The translations under genes and the position numbers were made by a program. Below, in pieces: positions 1 to 8,358 of a stretch of 64,000 nt of DNA; position 1 is the first letter of the stretch, and every line of letters begins with the position of its first letter. Source of the stretch: Fibrobacter sp. UBA7003 (GTDB taxonomy: Bacteria; Fibrobacterota; Fibrobacteria; Fibrobacterales; Fibrobacteraceae); the NCBI GenBank assembly GCA_002449765.1, contig DJXN01000015.1:1-64000 (forward strand), in the 5' to 3' direction. The notes below the pieces were generated by a model that was not told the origin of the DNA, searched no databases, and saw nothing but the letters and a program-made list of their open reading frames with translations.

Positions 1-1
1 C

Positions 2-1657
2 ACCGCCACGGGCGAGTTCGACCCGGTTGCCTCTAAGGACGCTCGCCCCTGCGGTACAATTACGCTCTGGGGCTCCGCCATGCCGAAGTCGTTCAACATG
101 TGGGAAGACTACAACAGCTTCTCTGCCGAGCTCATGGGCATGATGTTCGAACCGCTCGTGAGTCTGCACTCCACCGAGGACCGCGAAGTGGGCATTCTCG
201 CCGATAGCTGGAGCGTATCGGAAGACGGCAAGACGTTCACCTTCCACGTAGATGCGCGGGCCCGGTGGAGCGACGGCAAGCCCGTCACCGCCGAGGACGT
301 GCAGTACTACTACGACGTCATCATGGACGAGAAGAACCTCACACCGATTTTCAAGGTCGGGCTTAGCCGTTTCGACCGCCCGGAGGTGGTCGACAGCCTC
401 ACGGTGAAGATGACCGCGAAGGAATCGCACTGGGGGAACTTCTGGGAAGCCGCAGGCATGCTCGCGTTCCCGAAGCACGCCTGGGCAGGGAAGGACTTCA
501 ACCAGATCCGCTACGAGTTCCCGGTCGTCTCGGGCCCGTACAAGATCAAGACCTTCCGCGAAGACCGCTATGTGGAACTGGAACGTCGCGCCGACTGGTG
601 GGGTTTCCACAAGAACTGGAACCGCGGCAAGTACAACTTCCAGAAAATCCGCTACCGCTTCATGAACGACCAGACGAAGGCGCTCGAAGCCTTCAAAAAG
701 CAGGACTTCAACGCCTACGCCATCTACACCAGCAGCATTTGGATGAAGCAGACCGATTTCGACGCCGTCAAGAAGGGCTGGGCCGTGAAGCAGCGTATCT
801 TTAACAAGGAGCCCATCGGATTCCAGGGCATGGCCATCAACCTGCGCAAGCCGCAGTTCCAGGACGTGCGCGTGCGCCGCGCCCTTTCGATGCTCTTGAA
901 CCGCGAGGCGATGAATGAGAAGTACATGTTCGGCCAGTACTTCTTGCTGAACAGCTACTACCCCGACCTGTGGGAAGGCAACAAGAACCCGACGGCGCCG
1001 CTCTACACATTCAATCCGGATAGTGCCCGCGCGCTCTTTGCGGAGGCGGGCTACAAGGTGAACGGCCAGGGCGTTCTCGAGAAGGACGGCAAGCCGTTTG
1101 CGATTAACTTCATCACGAGCCAGGAAGACCTGCGCCACCTCACGCTGTTCCAGGAAGACCTGAAGAAGGTGGGCGTGGTGGCAACCATCGAGCAGATGAG
1201 CCAGAGCACGCTTCGCAAGCGCCTGGACGATGCCGACTTCGACCTCTACTGGGTGAACTGGGGCGCAGGTCGCCTCCGCGACCCAGAAGCGAGCTGGCAT
1301 TCTGCGACCGCTCTCCAGAAGGGCACGAACAACCTCGCCGGCGTGCAAGACAAGGTGGTCGATAGCTTAATCAACTTGCAGAAGACGGAATTTGATTTGG
1401 CCAAGCGAAACGAAATCTTGAAGGCGCTCGATAACCGCCTCGCAGAAATCGTGCCCTACGTGCTCATGTGGCAGTGCGACCACCACCGCATCCTCTACTG
1501 GAACCGTTACGGCACTCCCGAGAAGGTGCTGGACCATTTCAACCGCGAAGACGCCATTCCCGTCTACTGGTGGCTTGACCCGGAAAAGTCCGCCGCCCTC
1601 GACAAGGCCATGAAAGCGGGCGAAAGCCTGCCGATTCCCGAATACGACGTGAAATAA
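2..1657 (+). CDS. ABC transporter solute-binding protein, family 5 (5' end outside window)
   Basis: The reading frame is open from base 2, so the true start and signal peptide lie upstream; the first ATG, at 80, is internal. The protein resembles periplasmic family 5 solute-binding proteins (SBP_bac_5), which bind oligopeptides or similar ligands for an ABC importer. Visible hallmarks are the early SFNMWEDYN stretch, the ADSWSVSEDGKTFTFHV segment, the WSDGKPVTAEDV motif typical of this family, and the later DVRVRRALSMLLNREAM helix. The tryptophan/tyrosine-rich C-terminus (YWWLDPEK) recalls the YejA branch. The substrate cannot be told from sequence, and the permease and ATPase genes, if linked, must lie upstream. 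A hairpin with a T-run follows at 1714-1739. Family assignment is firm, subfamily tentative. Confidence 0.88.
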   Translation, partial: TATGEFDPVASKDARPCGTITLWGSAMPKSFNMWEDYNSFSAELMGMMFEPLVSLHSTEDREVGILADSWSVSEDGKTFTFHVDARARWSDGKPVTAEDVQYYYDVIMDEKNLTPIFKVGLSRFDRPEVVDSLTVKMTAKESHWGNFWEAAGMLAFPKHAWAGKDFNQIRYEFPVVSGPYKIKTFREDRYVELERRADWWGFHKNWNRGKYNFQKIRYRFMNDQTKALEAFKKQDFNAYAIYTSSIWMKQTDFDAVKKGWAVKQRIFNKEPIGFQGMAINLRKPQFQDVRVRRALSMLLNREAMNEKYMFGQYFLLNSYYPDLWEGNKNPTAPLYTFNPDSARALFAEAGYKVNGQGVLEKDGKPFAINFITSQEDLRHLTLFQEDLKKVGVVATIEQMSQSTLRKRLDDADFDLYWVNWGAGRLRDPEASWHSATALQKGTNNLAGVQDKVVDSLINLQKTEFDLAKRNEILKALDNRLAEIVPYVLMWQCDHHRILYWNRYGTPEKVLDHFNREDAIPVYWWLDPEKSAALDKAMKAGESLPIPEYDVK

Positions 1658-1664
1658 CCTTCTT

Positions 1665-1700
1665 GTCATTCTGGAGGCCCCTTCGGGGCCGATAGAATCC
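1665..1700 (+). repeat. Dispersed palindromic intergenic repeat, family A, copy 1
   Basis: It begins gtcattctggag, has a GC-rich hairpin core (ggcccc/ggggcc around ttc) and ends gatagaatcc. The same frame of gtca-cctggag, a variable hairpin and gatag-tcc recurs at 2044-2084 (inverted) and 15746-15780. Confidence 0.55.
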
Positions 1701-1713
1701 AAGCCATTTAAAG

Positions 1714-1739
1714 CCATTGTTTTTCAATGGTCTTTTTTT
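1714..1739 (+). terminator. Intrinsic terminator after the solute-binding protein gene
   Basis: A 6-bp stem (ccattg/caatgg) with a five-T loop is followed at once by tcttttttt. It lies 57 bp after the stop of the upstream gene. Confidence 0.7.
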
Positions 1740-1753
1740 GTACTTTCCCGCTT

Positions 1754-2042
1754 ATGCAGAAGAAAGGATATACGTATATTCTATTTAATAAGAAAAATGG
1801 GACCTTATATGTTGGTGTTACAAGCGATTTGAAAAATCGAGTAATGCAACATAAAGAGAAGGTCTATGATGGCTTTACTAAAAAAATATGGCGTAGATAA
1901 ATTGGGATATTTTGAGGAGCATACGGATATGCGGCATGCTATAGAACGTGAAAAATCCATGAAAAACTTACTCCGAGAAAAGAAGATTGACCTGATACAG
2001 TCGATGAATCCCGAGTGGGAGGACTTGTTCTTTAAATTGTAG
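1754..2042 (+). pseudogene. GIY-YIG nuclease family gene with a one-base frameshift
   Basis: From ATG 1754 the frame encodes GYTYILFNKKNGTLYVGV, the typical opening of short bacterial GIY-YIG domain proteins, then VMQHKEK. It stops at 1898-1900 after a run of seven A. With six A instead (run at 1880-1886) the frame continues as YGVDKLGYFEEHTDM, AIEREKSMKN and MNPEWEDLF to a stop at 2040-2042. That gives an intact protein of about 95 residues, the usual length for this family. The break is therefore a single extra A in a homopolymer: a real null mutation, a phase-variable or slippage site, or a sequencing error. Small GIY-YIG proteins of this kind are mostly of unknown role. Confidence 0.85.
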
Positions 2043-2043
2043 T

Positions 2044-2084
2044 GGACCCTATCGGTCGTCCTGCGGACTCCCTCCAGGGTGACA
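2044..2084 (-). repeat. Dispersed palindromic intergenic repeat, family A, copy 2 (inverted)
   Basis: On the minus strand this reads tgtcaccctggag, a hairpin-forming core, then gatagggtcc, matching the copies at 1665-1700 and 15746-15780 in layout. Confidence 0.5.
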
Positions 2085-2121
2085 ATCAATCAGAGCCTTG
2101 CTCCACAGGACCATTCGAGTA

Positions 2122-2155
2122 TAAAAAAGAGACGTGCATCGCTGCACGTCTTTTT
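2122..2155. terminator. Bidirectional intrinsic terminator
   Basis: A perfect 9-bp stem (agacgtgca/tgcacgtct) with a short loop has an A-run on its left and a T-run on its right. It can therefore end both the plus-strand GIY-YIG transcript and the minus-strand gene at 2181-2780. Confidence 0.8.
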
Positions 2156-2180
2156 AAATGCTATGCGCTAGCAGTTTCGG

Positions 2181-2780
2181 TTAGAACCAGTAGGTGGCGC
2201 CGAGCACGAACTGCAGGTTGGAGGCGTTGATTTCGTCCGAACCGACCAGGGGTACATCGATATCGTCGTAGATGTTGGTCATGCCGAGCACCACGCGGAA
2301 GTCGACATCCACGAACGGGATAATCCCGGTTCCCAGGCCGAACACGAGGTCGAATTCGAAGGAGTTCATCGGCAGGAGTTTGTCGAAGTTCTTGATTTCG
2401 TCATCGGAAGCGTCTTCGGCGGACTGTGAAATGTTGAAGGAGAACTGCGGACCGGCCTCGATGAAGATAATCGGGAGCGGGGAGAAGCGAGCGAGCACGG
2501 GGATGTCGATGTTCCACTGGGTCACGCTGTAATCGGTGATGCCGTATTCGAATTCGTAATTACGCATGTCGGCCAGGACGTTCGCTTCCACCGTGAGGGG
2601 CAGGAGCGGCAGGGAGAACTTGATGGCGCCACCGAAGTTGAAACCGATGCCGGATTCAGAGTTGTCGGTGTCGTCGCCCCAGACGTTGTTAAGGTCGCCG
2701 CCGGCGTGAACACCGAAGCTGAGTTGTGCGAAGGAGGCGGTCGCCGCGAGTGCTGCTGCCAGGATGATTTTCTTGAACAT
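2181..2780 (-). CDS. Outer-membrane beta-barrel protein, 199 aa
   Basis: The start at 2780 is chosen because an AAGGAG box sits 7 nt upstream and the protein then opens with a clean signal peptide (MFKKIILAAALAATASFAQ, cleavage after SFA). The longer frame to 3065 has no such support. The mature part alternates hydrophobic and polar residues in amphipathic strands and ends in an aromatic residue (ATYWF), the usual outer-membrane barrel signature. The glycine-rich start (FGVHAGGDLNNVWGDD) resembles PorT-like/OMP_b-brl small barrels of about 200 aa. Function is unknown. The next gene upstream (2906-3739) is also a barrel with a near-identical signal peptide start, but a terminator-like hairpin separates them. 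Confidence 0.85.
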   Translation of the reverse strand: MFKKIILAAALAATASFAQLSFGVHAGGDLNNVWGDDTDNSESGIGFNFGGAIKFSLPLLPLTVEANVLADMRNYEFEYGITDYSVTQWNIDIPVLARFSPLPIIFIEAGPQFSFNISQSAEDASDDEIKNFDKLLPMNSFEFDLVFGLGTGIIPFVDVDFRVVLGMTNIYDDIDVPLVGSDEINASNLQFVLGATYWF

Positions 2781-2853
2781 TAGGATACTCCTTGGTTTTG
2801 TTTGTATGCTAACAAAAATAATATAAAAGTAAGCGAAAGGCACGGGTTGGACG

Positions 2854-2883
2854 CAAAAAAAGCGCCCGCATGTGCGGACGCTC
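2854..2883 (-). terminator. Probable terminator for the 2906-3739 gene
   Basis: An imperfect GC-rich hairpin (agcg-ccgca / tgcgg-cgct) has a seven-A run on its left, which reads as a U-tract in minus-strand transcripts. Confidence 0.55.
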
Positions 2884-2905
2884 TCATTTTTCTTGAATTT
2901 TTGCG

Positions 2906-3739
2906 CTAGAAGTTGAAAATGACGCCCATGTAGACGCCGTCGGCGTTGCCGCCGAGGTGGAACGGGCTCTCGACAGTTTCGTAGCCCCTGTACTTTTCGT
3001 GGCGGAAGATGAACTCGGCCTTGACTTCGATCATCTTGTTGATGGCGTACGAGGCGCCGAGCCACAGGTTGAACTGGCGGGACTTGCGGTCGCCGTAGCC
3101 GTGGTACTTGTCTTCGCCCTTCACGTAGTATTCGCTTTCGGAAAGGCGGTACTTGAGGAGGAATCCGAGGTAGGGGGTGAGTCCGACATTGGGGATGGTG
3201 TAGGCTGCTTCGGCACCGAGGTGGAGGTCAAGCCCGCGTTCATGGTCGTCGTATTCGAATCCCCAGAGGAAGCCGCCTTCGGTCCCGAACTTGAATCCCT
3301 TGAGCTTGGTCGGCACGGAGAACTGGGCGCCCAGGTACATGGAAAATTCGCCGTTCGAGGGGGCGTGCGTGCCAGGACCGTCATATTCGTCTTCGCCTAC
3401 GGGGAGGTTGAAGTCGAGGAATGCGGTTACCATGGGGGCGACTTGGTAGCGGCCGCCGATGGTGAGGTCGCGGAGGCCTTCGCCGCCGTTGACGCAGCCG
3501 GCGCAGTCGTCTTCGTTCCAGAACTGGTAGCCCCAGCTGGTAAAGGAGATTTCGAGGCTCTTGATCATCGTAAACCGGCCTCCGACCTTGAGGCCAGCCT
3601 GAGACCAGTTGTGGTCCTTGTCGTAGTAGAGTCCCGCTTCGAAACTCCCGTGAGAGGAATCCGGGATGGGGTAGTAGTCCCAGGTGGCAAAGCTTGCGCC
3701 TGCGAGCAGGGCGACTGCCAGGATGAATTTTTTGAACAT
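2906..3739 (-). CDS. Outer-membrane beta-barrel protein, 277 aa
   Basis: It opens with a signal peptide (MFKKFILAVALLAGASFA, cleavage before TWDYYP) and a good ribosome site (AAGGAG about 6 nt before ATG). The rest is a series of amphipathic beta-strands rich in Tyr, Trp and Gly, ending GVIFNF with terminal Phe as in outer-membrane barrels. A short Cys pair (CAGC, about residue 80) may form a disulphide in a loop. I see no enzyme motif. It resembles many Fibrobacter outer-membrane proteins of unknown role that are sometimes annotated as transporters or outer-membrane beta-barrels. It is monocistronic by position: a terminator-like hairpin follows, and a divergent giant gene starts at 3925. 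Confidence 0.82.
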   Translation of the reverse strand: MFKKFILAVALLAGASFATWDYYPIPDSSHGSFEAGLYYDKDHNWSQAGLKVGGRFTMIKSLEISFTSWGYQFWNEDDCAGCVNGGEGLRDLTIGGRYQVAPMVTAFLDFNLPVGEDEYDGPGTHAPSNGEFSMYLGAQFSVPTKLKGFKFGTEGGFLWGFEYDDHERGLDLHLGAEAAYTIPNVGLTPYLGFLLKYRLSESEYYVKGEDKYHGYGDRKSRQFNLWLGASYAINKMIEVKAEFIFRHEKYRGYETVESPFHLGGNADGVYMGVIFNF

Positions 3740-3924
3740 CTTTTACTCCTTGATGAATCTTGCGAAAATTTAGAAAAATGCATACTCTTATTCCAAGTTG
3801 GAATATAGGGGATTGTCTTTTGGGCGATAAAGGGTGCGCACGCTCACTGCCGTGCGGGGGTGTGATGTCCGTCGCTTTAAATTCGGGAACATATAATATA
3901 TCTTTTGGCAAATAGAGGGTTGAG

Positions 3925-6900
3925 ATGTCATTTTTTTCACGTTTTTTTACAATTTCGCTGTTCTCCGTAGCGCTTCCGGCGTTTGCGGGTGGGTTCTATA
4001 GCCTCTTTTCCCTGAACTCTAGCCCCGGCAACCTGTATCTTTCCCAGAATGCGAACGCGGGCTGTAACGATCCCGCATGGCAGATCGTGGTGAACATGGC
4101 GTCCTACACGGGCGGTCCCCACGGAATCAGCGGCAATGGCGGCTTTTTCCAGGCGTCGGGTGGTCAATGTCTGGGAGTGGCGGATGACGGGGATCCGCAG
4201 GCGCTCTACGACTTGGTCCAGGAACATTGGGGCAATGCCGAGAAGAACCTGATGCTTGCTTCCGATATCGACCTTCACGAATTTGACGAGACGACTCCCG
4301 CCGGGACGTGCCTTATGAACCACGTGCCGCTTGATTTTTCGACAGCGCATGTGATTTTCGACGGCAACGGGTTCTGGGTAAAAAACCTTTGCTATGTGCA
4401 CGATGTCGCGTCTGGAGCGATGACGCAGCCGGCTGGTTTCTTCAGTTCCATCAAGGAGCACGAGGCCGTGAACGTGAACTTCAAGAATGTTCGCATGGTG
4501 GTGTCGGATTCGCGTGCGGACCGCGATGTGGCGGAAGCGGGCGCGGACTACTATCCGGTCGGTGCGCTTGCCGGTTATGTGTGGATGTCGACGGTGCGTC
4601 GCGTGAGCTTACAGGATGTGGATATCCAGGCGCCCGTAGCGGGGGCCCTTGCGGGCAATATCAGCGCATCGACGGTTTCGGACATTACGGCGAACGACGA
4701 CATCCTTATTCGCAACGTGCTCGAACTCTCGAATGAAAAAGGGAACTTTGCGGGCTCTACGTTGTTTGACTGGGGCAGCCGCTATTCCGTGTTCCTGGGT
4801 GGAATTGCCGGTTTTGCTTTCCAGGTGGACTTCAAGAATCTGACGGTCCGTGCGAAGGTGCAGGATTCGTCTTCGGCATCGACGCCCTCGGCGCTCGGCG
4901 GCGTTGCCGGGCTTTACGCCTATGCGGGTTATGCCGATGCCACGGTGGACAGCTCGTCGATCGTTCTGGACAACATAAAGCTCGATTCGAGCGATTCAGG
5001 CAAGGCCTACACGAAGATTGCGGGTGGCTCGGCGATGGGCGGCATCTTCGGCGAGGCGGGAATCACCTATGGACCCAATGGCCCGTATTCGTCGGCGGTG
5101 GCGAACCTCTCGATTGTGAATAGTGCAGGTGTTGTCGGAATCAGCGAAAGCAATGCGGACAGTGTCTTTGTGGGCGGGCTTGTCGGGCGGGTCTCCGTGT
5201 TCAAGGGGGCCTCATTCTCGCTGCAGAAGGATACGGTGAAGGTGATGGTGAAGGATTCCTTGACGCGCGCTGTTTCGCATGCCTACTATGCGGGTGGGCT
5301 TTTGGGCCTTGCGGGAGAAACCGATGCCGCTAACCTCACCGACGACAGTTTTGTCTCCATCGTGGGTTCCCGCGCGCAGGGTTCTATCTCGGTGGCAGGG
5401 TCTGCGACTGCGGTAGGGGACGGGTTTGATGTGAACGCCTACCTCGGCGGTTTCGCGGGAATTGCTATTTTGTCTGTAAACGGAAAGGGGCTTTTGGGAT
5501 GCCGTAGCGATGTGGATATCCGTTCGAACCTGAAATCCTCTTATGAAGGCGAACTGGTCAATAGCTATTTCCCGGCATACGACAGTATTTTCGTCGGTGG
5601 GTTCTTCGGGATTGCCGATATCCTCGGCAACGGCACCAAGAATGACCTCGAACTTTTGAATTCGACCTATACGGGCTCTATCTCGGTGGCCGATAGCGTA
5701 AGCCCTGTTTACGTGGGCGGTATCCTGGGGGCGTTCTTCAATAGGGCGGTGAGCGGGGGAACCAAGTCCGTGTCGTTCCGCGATGTCACGGTAGATGCTT
5801 CGGGCGATAACCTTATCCGTATCGACGCTTCGGGTTCGAATTTCGAGAAACCTTCCGCTTCGATGGTGGGCGGCATCTGCGGCTATTGCTATGCGCTGCG
5901 TAGCATGCAGAAGTCGGGAGCCTCCGGCAATATTGCGGTTCAAGGCTCGTTCGGTACGGATAGCCTGCTGGCAGGTGGCCTTGTGGGTGCGACCGTCACC
6001 TATGCCGACGTCGAAATGAAGAATGCCTTCTATGTGGGGAACCTCGTTTCCGTCGATGCGGCTCCCGTCAAGACGGGATACCTTTTCGGAAAGCTCGATG
6101 CCACTGCGAAGGTCGACGTGTTTTACGCATACCATTATGGCGAAGATGCGGTGGAATACCCGTATGGCGCCTTCAAGTATAGCGGCAACGATGCTACTGC
6201 ATCCTGGAAGGTTCAGAACGGCCAATACGCTTCGGGTTACGTGATCAGGAATGGCGCGGTCCGGTCGCTTGACGAAAATAGCAACGGTACGGAGGTTTCT
6301 GCGACGATGCAGAAATCCGCTTTCGCCGGGTTCATGAATACGGACCAGTCGCCCTACGTGTGGGCTTTTGAGCAAGGCGAAAATGGGAGCCTTCCCTTTA
6401 TCGCGTGGGGCCCGCATTCGGCCGTGGCGCCGATTTCCGTGGTGGCCTTCCATGTGAATTTCATGGATAAGGACGGCAAGACGCTTGTCGGGACGCAGAC
6501 GGTCAAGAGCGGCGAAGCCGCGGTTGCGCCCGAGCCCCCGGAACACGAAGGTTACACCTTTGCAGGCTGGGACAAGGCTTTCGACAATGTGGAATCGGAC
6601 TTGACGGTGACTGCCCGCTATACGATCAACAGCTACAAGGTGGTGTTCAAGGAAGGTGAACGCGAGCTGTTCGCGAAGGAATTCGAGTACGGGACGATGC
6701 CCGTGTACGATGGCGAAACTCCGACGAAGCCCGCGACGGAACTGCATACGTGGACGTGGACGGGATGGGAACCGGCTTTGGCGCCGGTGAAGGGAGATGC
6801 GGTTTACCATGCGACCTTCCGTGCCGTAGAAATCCCGGTTTCGAGCAGCAGCGCCGAAGTTTCTAGCAGTAGCGTGCCGGAATCGAGCAGTTCGCTCCTG

Positions 6901-8295
6901 TCGAGCTCGAGCGTGCTCCTTTCGAGTTCGAGCGAAATGCAGCCCGCAAGTTCTTCCGAAGAAGTTGCCGAATCCAGTTCCAGCGGAGAATACGAAATTT
7001 CGAGCTCCAGCGAAGAAGTCCCGGAATCGAGCAGTGGAATCGAAATGCCGGAATCCAGTAGCGACCAGGTGGAAGAACCTGCACACATTACGATGGAAGC
7101 CCATTCCTGGCAGCTGGTGAGTGTCGCCGCATTTAAGGATATGGAATCCTTCGGCGAGGAATCGGCGTTCTACTGGTGGGACGAACGCAATCCCATCGGC
7201 GAATACTGGCAATACCGCCGTTATGACGAAACCGAGAAATACGATGCGACTCGCGGATTCTGGTTTGGAACGTTCGAAAGCAAGACTATCGAACTCCGGA
7301 ACAGCGACCCCGAGGAGGCTTCCGATATCGAATGGGAACTCGATAGCCTCTACAGTGGTTGGAATCTGGTGGCGAATCCCTACAGCTGGAACATCGTTCT
7401 CGATGCGGATGATTACGGTGATGTCCAGTTCTGGCAGTGGAATCCGGAAACAAGCGAATACGAAATTGCCGATACCCTTGCGCCTTACGAGGCCATATGG
7501 GCGAAGGTCTCTAGGCCGGTGACGGTTCGGATTCCGGCAAAACCTGCTGCGAAGTCGGCCCCTGCTGTCGCTGGGGCTTCCAAGCGGATGCTTGCGAAGT
7601 CCGCAAATGGAAATGGCGGCTGGAATTTGCGTGTGATGCTGTCCGACAAAAACGGCAAGCGCGACAGCTGGAACTTTATTGGCGTGGGTGATGAATCGAC
7701 GCTGGCGGAACCGCCTGCCGGCATGGGCGATTTTGTGAACCTCTCCATTGTCGAAGACAACCAACGCCTGGCAAAGAGCGTGAAGGCCCGCTCCTGTGCC
7801 GCAGAAGTTGATTGTGAATTTGTATGGAACATGGAGGCGAGTGCCACGAGTGCGCGCAAGGCGTCCCTCTCCTTCGAAGGTCTCGAAGATGTCGTGGCCG
7901 CGGGTCTCCGCGTGTTCGTTGCCGTAGATGGCAGGACGTTCGAAGCCACGGACGGCAAGGCCATGGAAATTTCACTAGAGAAAAACGCCAAACCCGTGAC
8001 GCTACGTATTTCCAGGGAGAACGTGGCCGTAGCGGGGGCGGCGAAATTCTCGAATTTCCGCTTTGTGCAGCAGGGCTCGCTAGTCGGCGTGTCTTTCGAT
8101 GCGGCGCCCGGCCTGGCGGGCAGCGAAGGCCGCGTGGACATCGTTTCGGTGAACGGAAAGGTTGTTGCAAGCGAACGGCTGGTGGCCCGTCGTGGCGAAA
8201 ATACCGCTTACATCGCAACATCCGTTAAGGGACTCTACTTTGTACGGGTTCGCCTTGAAAATCAAGTCGGAATCCGTAGAATTGTACTAAAATAG
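3925..8295 (+). CDS. Giant secreted surface protein: GLUG-like repeats, InlB-type repeats, Ser-rich linker, T9SS-like C-terminus
   Basis: The protein has 1456 aa. A signal peptide ends near residue 21 (ALPAFA-GG). Residues about 100-830 are repeated Gly-rich beta units (GGLVGRV, GGIAGF, GGILGAF) of the kind seen in GLUG/autotransporter-like beta-helices. Residues about 839-968 hold two InlB/Flg_new-type repeats (YTFAGWDKAF; TWTGWEPAL). Residues about 971-1052 are a linker of Ser clusters alternating with Glu. Residues about 1058-1207 form a Trp-rich module (SAFYWWDE, GWNLVANPYSW) that recurs in the protein at 10611-14780. The last ~80 residues (VDIVSVNGKVVAS to GLYFVRVRLE and RRIVLK) resemble type A T9SS sorting domains. 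Export to the cell surface is inferred; ligand and role (adhesion is plausible) are unknown. Confidence 0.85.
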   Translation: MSFFSRFFTISLFSVALPAFAGGFYSLFSLNSSPGNLYLSQNANAGCNDPAWQIVVNMASYTGGPHGISGNGGFFQASGGQCLGVADDGDPQALYDLVQEHWGNAEKNLMLASDIDLHEFDETTPAGTCLMNHVPLDFSTAHVIFDGNGFWVKNLCYVHDVASGAMTQPAGFFSSIKEHEAVNVNFKNVRMVVSDSRADRDVAEAGADYYPVGALAGYVWMSTVRRVSLQDVDIQAPVAGALAGNISASTVSDITANDDILIRNVLELSNEKGNFAGSTLFDWGSRYSVFLGGIAGFAFQVDFKNLTVRAKVQDSSSASTPSALGGVAGLYAYAGYADATVDSSSIVLDNIKLDSSDSGKAYTKIAGGSAMGGIFGEAGITYGPNGPYSSAVANLSIVNSAGVVGISESNADSVFVGGLVGRVSVFKGASFSLQKDTVKVMVKDSLTRAVSHAYYAGGLLGLAGETDAANLTDDSFVSIVGSRAQGSISVAGSATAVGDGFDVNAYLGGFAGIAILSVNGKGLLGCRSDVDIRSNLKSSYEGELVNSYFPAYDSIFVGGFFGIADILGNGTKNDLELLNSTYTGSISVADSVSPVYVGGILGAFFNRAVSGGTKSVSFRDVTVDASGDNLIRIDASGSNFEKPSASMVGGICGYCYALRSMQKSGASGNIAVQGSFGTDSLLAGGLVGATVTYADVEMKNAFYVGNLVSVDAAPVKTGYLFGKLDATAKVDVFYAYHYGEDAVEYPYGAFKYSGNDATASWKVQNGQYASGYVIRNGAVRSLDENSNGTEVSATMQKSAFAGFMNTDQSPYVWAFEQGENGSLPFIAWGPHSAVAPISVVAFHVNFMDKDGKTLVGTQTVKSGEAAVAPEPPEHEGYTFAGWDKAFDNVESDLTVTARYTINSYKVVFKEGERELFAKEFEYGTMPVYDGETPTKPATELHTWTWTGWEPALAPVKGDAVYHATFRAVEIPVSSSSAEVSSSSVPESSSSLLSSSSVLLSSSSEMQPASSSEEVAESSSSGEYEISSSSEEVPESSSGIEMPESSSDQVEEPAHITMEAHSWQLVSVAAFKDMESFGEESAFYWWDERNPIGEYWQYRRYDETEKYDATRGFWFGTFESKTIELRNSDPEEASDIEWELDSLYSGWNLVANPYSWNIVLDADDYGDVQFWQWNPETSEYEIADTLAPYEAIWAKVSRPVTVRIPAKPAAKSAPAVAGASKRMLAKSANGNGGWNLRVMLSDKNGKRDSWNFIGVGDESTLAEPPAGMGDFVNLSIVEDNQRLAKSVKARSCAAEVDCEFVWNMEASATSARKASLSFEGLEDVVAAGLRVFVAVDGRTFEATDGKAMEISLEKNAKPVTLRISRENVAVAGAAKFSNFRFVQQGSLVGVSFDAAPGLAGSEGRVDIVSVNGKVVASERLVARRGENTAYIATSVKGLYFVRVRLENQVGIRRIVLK

Positions 8296-8358
8296 TATCT
8301 CTTTCTTTAAAAAAAAGATAGATTTGTAGCAGGCCCCTTCCTAAAAAAGGAGAATGTT

